DNA of 64,000 bases from Galbula dea. Its lineage: Eukaryota > Chordata > Aves > Piciformes > Galbulidae. This document shows, in pieces, positions 1 to 10,130 of this stretch (its first letter is position 1; each line of letters begins with the position of its first letter). The stretch lies in NCBI GenBank assembly GCA_013399015.1, contig VWZX01005788.1:2043-66042 (forward strand), given 5' to 3'. The position numbers and the translations under genes are program-made. Under the pieces are notes generated by a model, which saw nothing but the letters and a program-made list of their open reading frames with translations, was not told the DNA's origin and searched no databases.

Positions 1-362
1 CTTGGGGGTATTTGAGGGGGACGGGAAGCGTTGGCAGTACGGAGCAGCCACTGCTGCTGACTCTGCCCGGTTAAGACTTTGCAGAAGTTACGAGCGATTC
101 AGCAGCTTCCTTCTCCTCCTCCTCCTCCTCCCTCCCTTATTTCCGCAATCGCCGCAATTTGCATAGGACACCCGCACCGGGGGGGAGTGGCGGGGCTAAC
201 GGAGCTCACGGCCATTCCCTCCCCGCCACCCCCCGCCCCGGACGGGCGGTCCCCGCTGCGGGCCTCTCGCTTCTCTCCGCCAAGGCTCTTCCCAGCCTCG
301 GGGGTCCCCTGCGGGGGTGTTCTGCGGGAGGGAGGTGAGGGGTGATGCGGGTAGGGAGTGCC
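1..362. promoter_or_regulatory. GC/CpG-rich block, CpG-island-like
   Basis: This opening stretch is strongly GC-rich with many CpG dinucleotides, a CTC/CCT triplet run near 112-135, and polypurine/polypyrimidine patches. It resembles the flank of a CpG island and may continue left of the window. I see no convincing TATA box, start codon context or splice site. The open frames here are low-complexity (Pro/Arg/Gly-rich), as expected from base composition. It could be a promoter or the edge of one, but no transcript can be supported from sequence alone. Confidence 0.5.
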
Positions 363-1045
363 CCTCGCACGGGTAGACACCTCGTTGCACGGGTAAACCC
401 CCTCCCCTTGCACGGGTAACACACACACCACCACTCCTTACGAGTAACCCCCTCTCCTTGCAGGGGTGATTCTCCCTTGCATGGGTAACCCTCTTCTCTG
501 CGGGGATAACCCCTCTCCTTGCACGGATAAGCCGCCCAAGTACGAGTAACACCCTCCTCTTGCACGGGTAGACTCCTCATTGCACGGGTAACACATACCA
601 CTCCACCGCCGTACGAGTAACCCCCTCCTTTGCAGGGATAGCCCCCTCCCCTGCAGGGGTACACTCCCCTATCCCCGCGTCACCTCTTCCCCTTGCACAG
701 GTAACACCCCCCAAGTACGAGTAGCCCTCTCCTCTGCAGGGGTAACCTTTGCCAAGTACGAGTAACTCCCTCCCCTTGCACAAGTAACCCCCCCAAGTAC
801 GAATAACCCTCTCCCTTTGCACAGGTGACTTCCCCCCAAATACGAGTAGCCCCCTTCACTGAAAGGATAACTCCCCTTCTTGCACGAGTAACCCCCCCCC
901 CAAAAAAAAAGTACAAGTAAACCCCTCCCCTTGCACAGGNTTTCTCTGAAGGGATAAACCCCCTCCATACAAGCAACCTCATCCTTTGCAGAGGTAAACC
1001 CCCCCGCCTTGTAAGGACACCCCCTCTTGTATGAATACTCCCTCC
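363..1045. repeat. Degenerate ~20-bp minisatellite with 41-bp dimer order
   Basis: About thirty imperfect copies of a ~20-bp unit are visible. There are two flavours: A, near TTGCACGGGTAACCCCCTCC, and B, near AAGTACGAGTAACCCCCTCC. Between 693 and about 850 they alternate strictly. B cores start at 713, 754, 795 and 838, and A cores at 693, 733, 776 and 817, giving a 41-bp dimer. The left part is mostly A, and copies decay after about 900. Because 20 and 41 are not multiples of three, the minus strand stays open in several frames with Cys/Tyr/Gly-rich repeat peptides. These are not genes. An ambiguous base lies in the array at 940, so copy number may be unreliable. Confidence 0.93.
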
Positions 1046-1506
1046 CGAAATGCACAGCCCCCTTCCTGGACAGCCCTCCCCAGCGCGGGGATCCCCCATG
1101 CCTTGCATCAGCAAAGCTCCTTTGCTGCAAAGTTACCTGGCTCTATCATCCCTCCCTCCCCCAACATTTGCAGGGGCACCAGCGCTGCTATGGACCCCCC
1201 ACCCCCACAAGCTTTGCAGACCCATCCCGGGTGCGGGTGCGGGTCCTGGCGGGGGTCCCCTCTGGGCAAACCCTTCGTCGGGAGGAGGAACTTTCCTCCC
1301 AGCATCGTGACGGTGCCTGGCAGCAATGCAGCAGCCGAGAGAGCCGAGCTGCAAAGTCTCCAACTTACACGGCACCCCTAAAATAGTCCTGATTTCATCC
1401 CTGAAAGGATTTCCTGGCTTTGTGTGTCTTAACTAGCCTTGGCCATTTTTGTAGAATAACCCTATTATTCACAGCTCTGAGGGTACAATCTGCTAAAGTC
1501 ACTTAA
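1046..1506. other. Non-coding stretch, nothing recognised
   Basis: C-rich sequence continues from the minisatellite edge and fades into ordinary composition after about 1380. Overlapping plus and minus open frames of 70-120 codons reflect GC bias and show no domain. Confidence 0.5.
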
Positions 1507-1546
1507 TAAAAAAAAAAAAAAAGAAAGAAAAAAAAAGAAAAAAAAA
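1507..1546 (+). repeat. A-rich simple sequence
   Basis: A run of A broken by single G residues. No retroposon body that would make this a poly(A) tail is recognisable immediately upstream. Confidence 0.85.
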
Positions 1547-1559
1547 CCCTTCAAAGGGC

Positions 1560-1880
1560 GTGAGAAATAAAGGCAAACAAACAATTGTCTGTGGCTCTCA
1601 GCTCCCCTTGATCACGGATACTCGCTTCATTAACAGCAGAAGCATTATATTCCTCAAATGGGAAGCCTCAAGATGCGTGATAATACTGCAAAATTAATTT
1701 GGGGGGGGACACACACAAGTGGATCTGAAGGTTAATTACTATTTTTTTTTTTCCTTTACAACAGAGTGAGACTTCAACTGGCACAACTCATAACTTAACG
1801 AGTCTCATCGTTATCCTTCCGAATTTACTGCTTGTAATCGACTCCAGCAGGTATTTAAAGATACAGAGAGCTGCAGCCTC
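1560..1880. promoter_or_regulatory. Possible conserved non-coding element
   Basis: Balanced, non-repetitive sequence lies between two A-rich tracts. It contains several factor-like cores: AACAAACAATTG near 1575-1587 (forkhead/SOX-like next to an E-box CAATTG), AAATTAATTT near 1691, and TTAATTAC near 1732. No ORF or known repeat explains it. Conservation cannot be judged from one sequence, so this is only a candidate. Confidence 0.22.
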
Positions 1881-1890
1881 AGAGTATGGT

Positions 1891-1964
1891 GCAGAGAGAG
1901 GGGAGGAAAAAAAAGAAAGTAGAAAGAAAAAAAAAAAACAAAAAGAAAGAAGAAAGAAAAAAAA
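1891..1964 (+). repeat. Purine-rich (GAAA)n-like tract
   Basis: About 70 bases of nearly pure A with interspersed G. The small Lys-rich open frame beginning at 1886 is produced by this tract and is not a gene. Confidence 0.85.
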
Positions 1965-2682
1965 CCTCAGATACTGATTTTCAGTTTCAAGTTTGGGAGC
2001 CCCAGATCAGTGCTGGTGACAGGCTGGCTCCGTACCCAGCATGTTTTAACCTCCTGGCCGTGGCTTTGCTTTCTCAGTTACCTCCTGGTGACCTCTCTGG
2101 AGGAGCCTGCTGATTCCCAGCGGTCTGGAGACCACAGGTTGGAAACCACTGGTTTTGCATAAACTTATGTTCCTCGGCGTGGGCTTAGGTTGTGAGGGTT
2201 CCTGGTAGCAAATTGTGGAAGGATGATGTGTACTGCATAAATTAAAACATCATGTTCCCTTGCCATGTGAAAGCATTATTAAAAGAAGCATAATAAGGGA
2301 TTTCCACCATGTTATCAAGCGTACAAAGAAAACTCCGAATGGGAGGGATGGCTGTCATCGGGGGAGAACAAGCTGGGATTTTGGAGAGGCTTGAGAAGGG
2401 CTTTGAATAGCCCATCAGTTGGACAGGGATCAGCTCTGACAATAGCTGGTCTATATGTGGTATGGCCTGTGAACATACAGCAGCAACCTCCAAAGGCCTG
2501 ATCCTGACAACAGAGCTCTTCAGGGTGATGTTAGTGGCTTTGGGATGGGTGCTGTCGCTCCTTGCGTGCCCTGGGGGTGGCTTCACCCCACTGAGAGCCA
2601 GAGCACCCCAAAATCACTAGGAACTCAGTCCTGATCCCCTTTCCATCGAGACCATAGAGCTGCTATAACTTACATCTCCACC

Positions 2683-2880
2683 TAAAAATAAGAAAAACTT
2701 TCCTGTGAGGGTTCCAGACAACTGGGCCAGGCTGTCCAGAGAGGTTGTGGAGTCTCTTTCTCTGGAGAGATTCCAAACCCATCTGGATGTGATCCTGGGC
2801 AACCTACTCTAAGTGACCCTGATTTAGCAGAGGGATTGTACTAGATGATCTCCAGAGGTCCCTTCAACCTCCACTGTGCT
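2683..2880 (+). mobile_element. CR1 LINE fragment, 3' end region
   Basis: From about 2683 the sequence follows the familiar 3' part of avian CR1. It has an AGAAAAACTTTC-type block, then a gap-free run through CAGGCTGTCCAGAGAGGTTG, GGAGTCTCTTTCTCTGGAGA and GGATGTGATCCTGGGCAACC. It ends with ACTAGATGATCTCCAGAGGT and CCCTTCAACCT. The copy is heavily 5'-truncated, which is usual for CR1, and diverged. The terminal short repeat of CR1 is not clearly preserved after 2880. It retains no reverse transcriptase sequence and cannot be active. Confidence 0.88.
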
Positions 2881-2890
2881 GGGATTTGGT

Positions 2891-5850
2891 GAAAGCTAGA
2901 GACTTAAATGCCATTACAGCTGATGGATATCAATGTCCAGATGATGTTTTTGTGTCACCCCACTACAGAACTGGCTGCAAATTCCAGCAGAAATTACTAT
3001 GGAGGAGCCATAGGTTAGTGCTGTGCCTAACCTGGTCCCACTATCCTTCATGAAGTTTATGTTCTGAAGACGCTATAGATGAGAGTAGTCTGCAAGAGAC
3101 TCTCTGGGAATATATTGCTGTTATTCCACATGTACACACAGAGCTGGGCCCAATGGGGTAGTCTCCTCAGTCTGAAGGCTCCAAACCCTGATGCAATATA
3201 AACAAACACCACGAATGCTGTGTCACCATTCAACAGAAGGGCAAGTGGGCAGAAGCTTCAACCTCCAGGCTCTGAAGTTCAGGAGGTAGCTTAAAGAGTC
3301 AGACTAAAATGTTTGGTGGAAGTTCTCACCTTACACCACTAAATATGTGTGAATAATGTCATTTTTGCATGCAGCCCTCTCAGCCCATCACCATGGTTTC
3401 CCCCAGGAGAGCAGGGAGGATGAAGAGGTGCTGTGCCCATATGACGGATGAGTCTGCGCTGCACCAGAATTTGGGGTCTGAGCCATAGGTGCATCACCAA
3501 AGCCACCTACATGTGGAGATGAGGATTAAAGAAGTTGTGCTAAGGGCAACTGGGAAGAACTGCACTAAAAATTGATCAATCCTCTCATTTTCCCTGCAAA
3601 ATCTCCTACTTTAACCATCACTACCTGGCAGGGCCATACATGGGGACCTGGCTCCGGAGCCGAGCGTATTGCAGAGATGCCTGTGGAATTGTAATGCATT
3701 TCCACAGGGTCCCGAGTCTATTGCAAGGTGCATTGTGGGGGATAAAACTTCCCAGCAAAGGTGTGCAGACTGCAGAAAAGAAGCAAATAGAATGGAGAGA
3801 GGTGAGATAGGCAGTGCTTCCCCTTTTATTTTGCTGTAGATCTTCTAATGGGCAGCAAAATAAACAGGAATACTATTTTAATATAAATACCACTTTGCAA
3901 ACAGAATTTCTCTGAAAAAAACAGAATACCACAAAGTGAAAGTTCACTGTGAAAATAAACACAGTTTAATAAGCTCACTGTGGTTTACTGATGGGTTTGA
4001 GCAGTGCACACTTGCTCAGCCCTGCGGCAGAGCCGGGCTACACCATGGGCCAGCATGCACCTAAAAGTCCCTACCCACCATGTTGATGCCTTCCCCCAAC
4101 TGGATAAACCTCCTGTTCACAACTGGGAAAGGATGCAAACATGTACAGAGATCTTTTATTTGTACACAGTCCCGGGGTGTTATCGCTGCTGGAAGCTGCT
4201 GGGCACCTCTCACAATGGTACGGAGTCATTCTCCAGTGATACTGAGTGATTACAGCACAAGGTACTGATATTGCCATCACCCTAAATCCAATGTTTTATC
4301 AGGCAGTTTGGCATAAACACTTTGGACCTAATCTGACACGCCTCGGGGAAAGTTTTGCTTGAATAAAGTTTGCGCAAGAGTGGGATAAACATGGTGTGGC
4401 AAATAATGTTGATATGCCCATACACATGCACACACCATTTATTGGAGTGTATGATACAGCTATGCATTGTCATATTGATGCAATATATTTATCAGAAGGA
4501 AAATGTGTCTTTTGTTGCTGTTTTTTTAGATGAGAACATTGTACATTCAGGGTTTGCTCCTACTATAAAAGCTGAGATTCAATAGATGGAGTGAAAAATA
4601 AAGCCTAAAAATTGCTAATTGGACTTTTGAAGTTTCAGGTAGTACAAACTGAGAGATGCCATGGTGAAAAGTTCTGTCTAAGAGAAAACAGGAATATAGT
4701 GTAAAAATGCCAATAATAACGTCACCTGCACAGCTCAGAAGCATCTGTGTTGTTTCAGCCCTAATTCACATGCTTTCCCTCCTGCCCCTTCCTCCATGCT
4801 TTTCTCTGTGCTCTGTAACTTTCAAAATGAGATGAGCATTATCTCCCCAAATAAATAAATAACTAAAAATCCCAACAGCAATCTGTTGAAGCACTAAGTT
4901 GTCATTCACATTTCTTATCTATGCTAAAGTTCTGGGAAGAGAAAAACAAAACCAAAACCAAACAAACCAAACAATCTGAATGGCCTTTTCAGACAAAAAA
5001 AAAAACTCAGACAACTTTGTACCTGGGTTAGAGGTGGGAGAGGAGGGCAGGGGAACAGGTGTAGGTTTTTACTGCTTTGATGGCATTGTCTGTTTCACAC
5101 ATAATTCATCTGCAAATCTGCAAATCTCTTCCACAACTGTTTTTTTCAGAATAGAGCACACATGAGGTCTGATTGCTTCCCTTGCAAACCCGGAGCAGTC
5201 AAGTTTTCCATCCCAAGTTCTGCAAACTCTCTTGTGTCTCTTTTCTGCCACAAAAATTACCCTTTTCAGTCCTAAATTAGGTATTCTTTAAAACATGGCA
5301 AGGTCTATATTCTTCATAGAAAGGAGAGGCACTAATACAGCTATTTTAGAAACCCCACTTTTACCCCCTAAACTTTGAACTCAATGAAATATTAGGGAAT
5401 AAAAAGTATTACTCCTCCACCCTCATTAGTAACTTTTTACTTCTCTGCCTTTTCTGATTTTCTAGACAACTTCACAACGTGCAAGGAGTGAGTCATAAAA
5501 GTGATGCCTATCTCACGTGCAAAGGTTGGTTGTAAAAACTCAAATCTGCACGAGAGCCAACGCTTATGCCTAAAAGGTGTCGTAAAAAATCAGGAGTGTG
5601 AAGCATACCCAGTCCCTTTTGCTTGCTCTGCCTTTCCCAGTGCCTACAGCTTCTTGGGAACAGTGAAAGAAATGTGTTAGTCTCAGCACCTGATTTTTTA
5701 TTTTTTTTTAAGAAGTCTTTATTACTGTAATTCACTGACCTGCCGCATTGTAAACCCTGGCAATATAGATCCCTGGCATGGGCACCCCTGTGCTGGTGCT
5801 GGATCTCTCTAGAGAGGCTGGTTTGTTTTTTGCAAAAGAGAAGTTTTTCT
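2891..5850. other. Intergenic or intronic DNA, nothing recognised
   Basis: This has mixed composition with only short open frames (60-80 codons) on both strands and no domain, RNA gene or clear repeat family. Small simple tracts occur: (AAAT)n near 4849-4863 and an AAACC-type run near 4944-4972. Confidence 0.5.
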
Positions 5851-5851
5851 T

Positions 5852-5878
5852 TAAAATAAAAATAAAATAAAATAAAAA
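5852..5878 (+). repeat. (AAAAT)n-like microsatellite
   Basis: Short A-rich array of TAAAA-type units with no adjoining retroposon that I can recognise. Confidence 0.8.
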
Positions 5879-6469
5879 ACCAAAACCCCAGCCAACAACC
5901 CAGCAGTGTAATCCGTGTGGGCTGCTTGTCACAATCACTGCTCTCCTCTCTTTAACAGCAGGGAGAAGGTGAGACCATCCTCTGCTCACCCGACTGTTGT
6001 GTTAACTTCTATACTGGGCTGGGATGATTTCCATAGGATAACCCCCAGAACAGCACAGGTGGCCCTTACAAAGGGATACACACTCAGCTATGGTTTTATT
6101 TGGATTCCTGGAAAAACACATAAATCACGCCACCGCCTCACGTATGTATGCCCAACCTCTTCGCCAGCTTCTTGGATGAGAAGGTTATTGCTGAGCCTAC
6201 GGAGCAGGTGTACGTACGGCTGCAGAGCTTGTGGGGAGAATATTATTCCTCCCTCAGAAAAGTGAAAAGCTTAGCCCAGAGATCCCTCAGCCCAGCTCCA
6301 CCCTCCTCCAGGAGGAAATAAGCATTTCCTTACAGATATTCTATTTTTTTTTCTTTTTAAATCCTCTTCAGATTCAGCTCATCCCTAAATATAGAAACTC
6401 CCGTAGCCATACAAAACGTGCATCGCCCCGCAGCTGCTCATTTGCAATTTGTTCTGCACTTTAAAATCT

Positions 6470-6710
6470 CTTAATGCCACAAATAAACTTTGGGAAAGTT
6501 ACATCCCAATAAACAATGAGGTGTTTTTTAAAATTACATGTGCTACTGTATTATTAGGTCTCTACCGACACTACAATTATCTTTTGAAGCTGGCAATAAT
6601 GTATTAGCTGTGCAGTCAGATGCAGAAATAGGCTGGTGGATAACCCCTCTGCCATTTTATGAATGGAAAATATTTTAAAAGATTGTTGCCACTTTCTTCT
6701 TTGTCCTCCC
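6470..6710. promoter_or_regulatory. Possible conserved non-coding element
   Basis: AT-rich, non-repetitive stretch with AACAATGAG (SOX-like) near 6512, ATTATTAG near 6550 and GCAATAATGTATTAG near 6592. It contains no supported ORF and sits just upstream of a CpG-rich block. Candidate only, by composition and motif density. Confidence 0.22.
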
Positions 6711-6929
6711 CCCNATATTATCCGTACATTGCAATACATGATTAATTGCCTTCCCCCTCCCCACACACATACACAAACACACTGCCCCAAAAAATACGTA
6801 TACTTATTGCATTAACTACTCAGTCCTCGCCGGTAAGAAAAGCAGTATCCGTGAGCTCTGGCTTTTATTTGCACGCACACTTGTAGATCTATGGCGTGAC
6901 AAGGAAAAAAATGAATAAAAAGATAAAAA

Positions 6930-7200
6930 AACAAAGCCGTGAATCATCCCTACGGGGGAGCGCAGGGTCCGCGGGAGCACAGGATCCGCCGCAGCATCCT
7001 CCTGCTTCGCGGCACCATTTTTTACTCGCCGAGGGTGTTCGCAGCCCGGCGCTTTCTGCTCGGTTTTGCCCCGTTTCTGCCCGGTTTTGCCCCGTTTCTG
7101 CCCGTTTTCCGAGCAGGGGCTGCCGCCGCGGGGGGCGGTGATGGGCGTCGCAGGACTCCCTTCCTCCATGCCCCCCCCCCCTTCGGTACCGCATCGCCAG
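6930..7200. promoter_or_regulatory. CpG-rich block, CpG-island-like
   Basis: GC-rich with frequent CpG, flanked on both sides by AT-rich simple sequence. It holds a perfect 21-bp tandem duplication (separate entry). Overlapping open frames on both strands have opposite but equally biased composition, so none is credible as coding. It could be an orphan CpG island. Confidence 0.5.
7061..7102 (+). repeat. Perfect 21-bp tandem duplication
   Basis: Two identical copies of CGGTTTTGCCCCGTTTCTGC plus one base lie head to tail at 7061-7081 and 7082-7102, followed by a partial third (CGTTTTCC). Perfect identity indicates a recent duplication. Confidence 0.93.
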
Positions 7201-7414
7201 AGGGAGGGAAAATAGAAAATAAGCGGGGGTGAAATAAACCCCAGGAAAAGCAAAGCCTTTAAAGTTTACTGTTTGATATTGGTCTGGCTTTGGGGGTTTG
7301 GGTTGGTTGGGGTTTTTTTGGGAGGAAGGGGGAATAAATAATAAATTTCGCAACCTGCCATCTCTGCCTTCTCAAACGTTCGCCAAGTCACTGGGAGCCA
7401 TTTTCATCTAAGGT

Positions 7415-7600
7415 ACACGAAAAGAAAAAAAAAAAGAAAAATAAAAAGAAAGAGAAAAAACCAAAGCACAGCCCCAGAGGAGAAGCACAGCCCGGGTAGG
7501 TCGGGTCCCTCCTCANACATGCGGAGTTTTGGGCCAGCTCGGAGCCTCCACTTCCCTCCTTAAAAAATAAAAATAAAAAGTATAAATGCGAAAAGAAAAA
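7415..7600. repeat. A-rich low-complexity segments
   Basis: Two A-rich runs (about 7420-7460 and 7560-7600) flank a short ordinary segment that contains an ambiguous base at 7516. No feature is recognised between them. Confidence 0.6.
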
Positions 7601-7890
7601 AGAGGGAGGGAAGATAATCCAGGGAAGAGCCGCTGCCCCCCGACCCCTGCCGCAAAACGGTCTCCATAACACTAGCGGGGGTGGCGATGGAAGGATGGAG
7701 GATGGAGGGATGGAGGGCAGCAGGGATGGAGGGAGGGGGGATGCAGGGATGGAGGAAGGGGGGCACCTGGCAGCCTCCGCGCCCCTCTCCCCCACTTCCG
7801 CCGCACCCGCCCCCGCCGCTCCCCGCGGTGCCTCCCGGGCTCGGAAGGGGGGAGTAAGGGGGGACCCACCGAGCCCTCCCGCCTAGCACG
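7600..7890. promoter_or_regulatory. CpG-rich block with G-rich purine array
   Basis: A GC-rich segment that starts in a purine-rich GGATGGAG-type low-complexity array (about 7686-7762). It continues as CpG-rich sequence with many CGCC and CCGC runs. It resembles a CpG island. The long minus-strand open frame crossing it is low-complexity Pro/Gly/Ser and then runs into a CR1 copy, so it is not a gene. Confidence 0.5.
7707..7740 (+). other. G-quadruplex-capable motif
   Basis: G runs at 7707-7709, 7715-7717, 7723-7725 and 7731-7733 are separated by three loops of exactly five bases. A further run of six G follows at 7735-7740. This fits the classical pattern of four G3 runs with loops of 1-7. 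Folding is an inference. Confidence 0.75.
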
Positions 7891-7922
7891 GTCCCGTCTG
7901 CCAGCAGTTGCACGCACTGGCG

Positions 7923-8002
7923 GTGCTTATCCGCTTGGATGTGTGCATATCCACATGTATATGTGCTTACCCACACGGATATGTGCATATCCACCCATAA
8001 TT
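7923..8002 (+). repeat. Four-copy 20-bp tandem repeat (40-bp dimers)
   Basis: GTGC begins each unit at 7923, 7943, 7963 and 7983, an exact 20-bp period. Units 1 and 3 share GTGCTTAYCC and units 2 and 4 share GTGCATATCCAC, so the array is built of two 40-bp dimers. Its right end lies about 20 bases from the truncated 3' end of a minus-strand CR1 fragment. Confidence 0.92.
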
Positions 8003-8023
8003 CATATATACATGTCCGTGTAT

Positions 8024-8300
8024 CTCGTGGGGGTTCCACCAGCTCCCTGGGGAGCCTCTTCCAATACCTGATAACCCTCACAGTGTATAAATTCTTCCTA
8101 ATATCCAGTCTGAACCTTCCCTGGTGCAACTTGAAGCCATTTGCTCGTGTCCTACCACTTGTTACCTGGGAGAAGAGACCGAGCCCTACCTCACTACAAC
8201 CTCTGTTCAGGTAGTTGTAGAGAGCAAGAAGGTCCCCCCTGACCTTCCTCTTCTCCAGACTAAACAACTTCAGTTTGCTTAGTCCCAGGCTCTGCTGGGT
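8024..8300 (-). mobile_element. CR1 LINE fragment (reverse orientation)
   Basis: Read on the minus strand this matches the untranslated 3' portion of bird CR1. Blocks are TTGTTTAGTCTGGAGAAGAG, CTCTCTACAACTACCTGAAC, GGTCTCTTCTCCCAGGTAAC, GGATATTAGGAAGAATTTAT and GGAAGAGGCTCCCCAGGGAG. The copy is truncated at its 5' end near 8300 and stops near 8024, before the CR1 terminal short repeat. It supplies the most complex-looking part of the longest minus-strand open frame (Leu-Phe-Ser-Leu-Glu-Lys-type peptide), a shadow well known from CR1 tails. Confidence 0.93.
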
Positions 8301-9114
8301 CCCCTTGACTGCACCCAAGGTCAGGCTAGGATGGGCTGGAGAAGTTTCAGAAATGCCTGAATGGCTGCAGCCCACCACTGAGACTTGCTCTCTGAGGAAG
8401 GGACGAGGAACTGCTGAGACCCTGACTTCCAGTAGATGATTACATGGCTAATAAAATCTGGGATAAGCTCCCAATGATAACACAGGACATGAGGGTGGGC
8501 TCTGACACTGTTTTCTGCAGTTGCACCACAGCAACAAACTCTGATTTTTATTTTTATTTTTTTTTTTAACCCCACTTGTTAAATTCAGTAAATATTTCCA
8601 GGTTTTCAGTGTTGCAGAGCTCCAGACTTTGGTACAAGCGACTTCTGCCCTGCTTGGCTAAGCAAACCCACAGGCAGGCCTCCTGCACGTGTTACATGGA
8701 GGAAACACTGAATCTCTATGGAAAATCCTGCTTCTTGCCCATACTTTGATGGAGAAAGTATAGACTGAGTGAAAGGGAAAAGTGGCCATAGCCAATTGCT
8801 TCCCCCATCCAATGGAGACTCCAGTGAAGCTGCTTTTCCTTCTTTGCAGGAATGCTGCTCTTCCCAAAGCCTTTGAGCCATCCTGATGGGATGCTGTAGG
8901 GGGATGAGCCTGCTCCCAGGCACGTGGGCCAGCACCAGTTCACCCAGTGCCCTCCAGCCATGGGAGTAGGAAGGAGGCAGCAGAGAGACATCTTCTACCC
9001 TTGGTGGAGAGGGGCCCTTGGGAGTTCCTACCATGACTCCAGTACTTCATCTCATCCTTTTGGATGATTTCATGGCAGCTTGAGAGTTTCTGGGGAAGCC
9101 AGGGCAGTGGGGGG
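8301..9114. other. Non-coding stretch, nothing recognised
   Basis: Ordinary sequence with a T-rich run near 8546-8568. A 142-codon minus-strand frame at 8606-9034 has overlapping rivals in other frames and shows no domain. Confidence 0.5.
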
Positions 9115-9910
9115 GTAGGTACCTTGGCATATAGGTATCCCTGATTCACAGGTACTCCAGCAAGCAGGTATTCCACGTCACAGATACCCCAGTGATCAGG
9201 TATCCTGGCTCTTTCAGGTACCTCTTGATTCACAGATACCCCAGTATTTGGATACCCTGGTTCTTCAGGTACCCCTGATTTACAGGTAAAACAACATACA
9301 GGTACATGAGCACAAAAGTATCCTAGTGCTCATCCTTCCCAACACACAATTATTCCTGATTTACAGGTACTCCAGGAAGCAGGTACTCCACTACACAGAC
9401 ACCCCAGTGCTCAGCCATCCTGGCATTTCAGGTTCCCTTGATTCACAGGTACTACAGTACTCAGGTACCCTGGCTCTTCAGGTAGCCCCGATTCACAGGT
9501 ACACAAGCACACAGGTATCCTAGTACTCAGCCATCCCAGCACACAATTGTCTCTGATTCGCAGCTACTCCAGCAAGCACGTACCTTATTGCTCAGATATC
9601 TCAGCACATAGGCACTCTTGAGCCACAGGTACCCTGGGAAAAATACATCTTAACATTCAGGTACCTGAGCACTCAGATACTCCTAGATACAAGTATCCCA
9701 GTATAGGCTATACCTGCACAGAGATTCCCTGCATACAGGTATCCTAGCACACAGTTGCTCCAGTATCCTGCTACACTTACACACAGGTATTCAGCTACAG
9801 AGGTAACCTGCTACAGAGGTACCCTAGGCCAGAGTTAGACCAGCACACATGTAACCCAGGATTTGGGGACCCTGAAACCCATGTACCCCAGGACACAGGT
9901 ACTGCAGAAC
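9115..9910 (+). repeat. CAGGTA-rich minisatellite with ~200-bp higher order
   Basis: Degenerate short units of the type CACAGGTACCCCAGTA run through the region, with about nineteen CAGGTA hexamers on the plus strand by my count. A longer repeat is superimposed. A block opening CTGATTCACAGGTACTCCAG at 9141 recurs at 9356 and 9553 (offsets 215 and 197). Between block starts the internal order is also repeated, for example CCTGGNTCTTCAGGTA and later CAACACACAATT. After about 9650 the copies decay and end near 9910 with CAGGTACTGC. Confidence 0.9.
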
Positions 9911-10130
9911 TCAGACGCTCCAGTATACCACTACATAGCACACCAGTACCCCAGCGCACGGCTGTTCCTGCACACAGATACCCCAAAATACATCTGCTGG
10001 GACACAGGTCCCCTGACACATGAGCACCTTGGTACCTACGTACCCCACTGCCCTGCTGCCCCCTGGCAGGACCCCTCAGCCATGCCACATGCCCCATATG
10101 CAGCACTGGGCTGGGCTCACCGGGCTTTGT
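9911..10130. other. Minisatellite tail and spacer
   Basis: Fading minisatellite units (ACACAGATACCCC near 9973, ACACAGGTCCCC near 10001) lead into ordinary sequence carrying the CTCF-like motif at 10056. Confidence 0.5.
10056..10069 (-). promoter_or_regulatory. CTCF-like motif, minus orientation
   Basis: The minus strand reads CTGCCAGGGGGCAG and agrees with CCASYAGRKGGCRS at 12 of 14 positions. It is the weakest of the four left-side motifs. Binding is inferred. Confidence 0.4.

Noticed and set aside
363..1045. Possible interstitial telomere sequence because units contain TAACCC
   Set aside because: No tandem CCCTAA/TTAGGG hexamers; the match is part of a 20-bp unit.
363..1045. CRISPR-like direct repeats
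   Set aside because: Units are contiguous and degenerate, without unique spacers, in a vertebrate genome.
7560..8378. 272-codon minus-strand open frame, the longest in the window
   Set aside because: It crosses a CR1 3' fragment and GC/low-complexity DNA; the apparent protein is the usual shadow of a CR1 tail.
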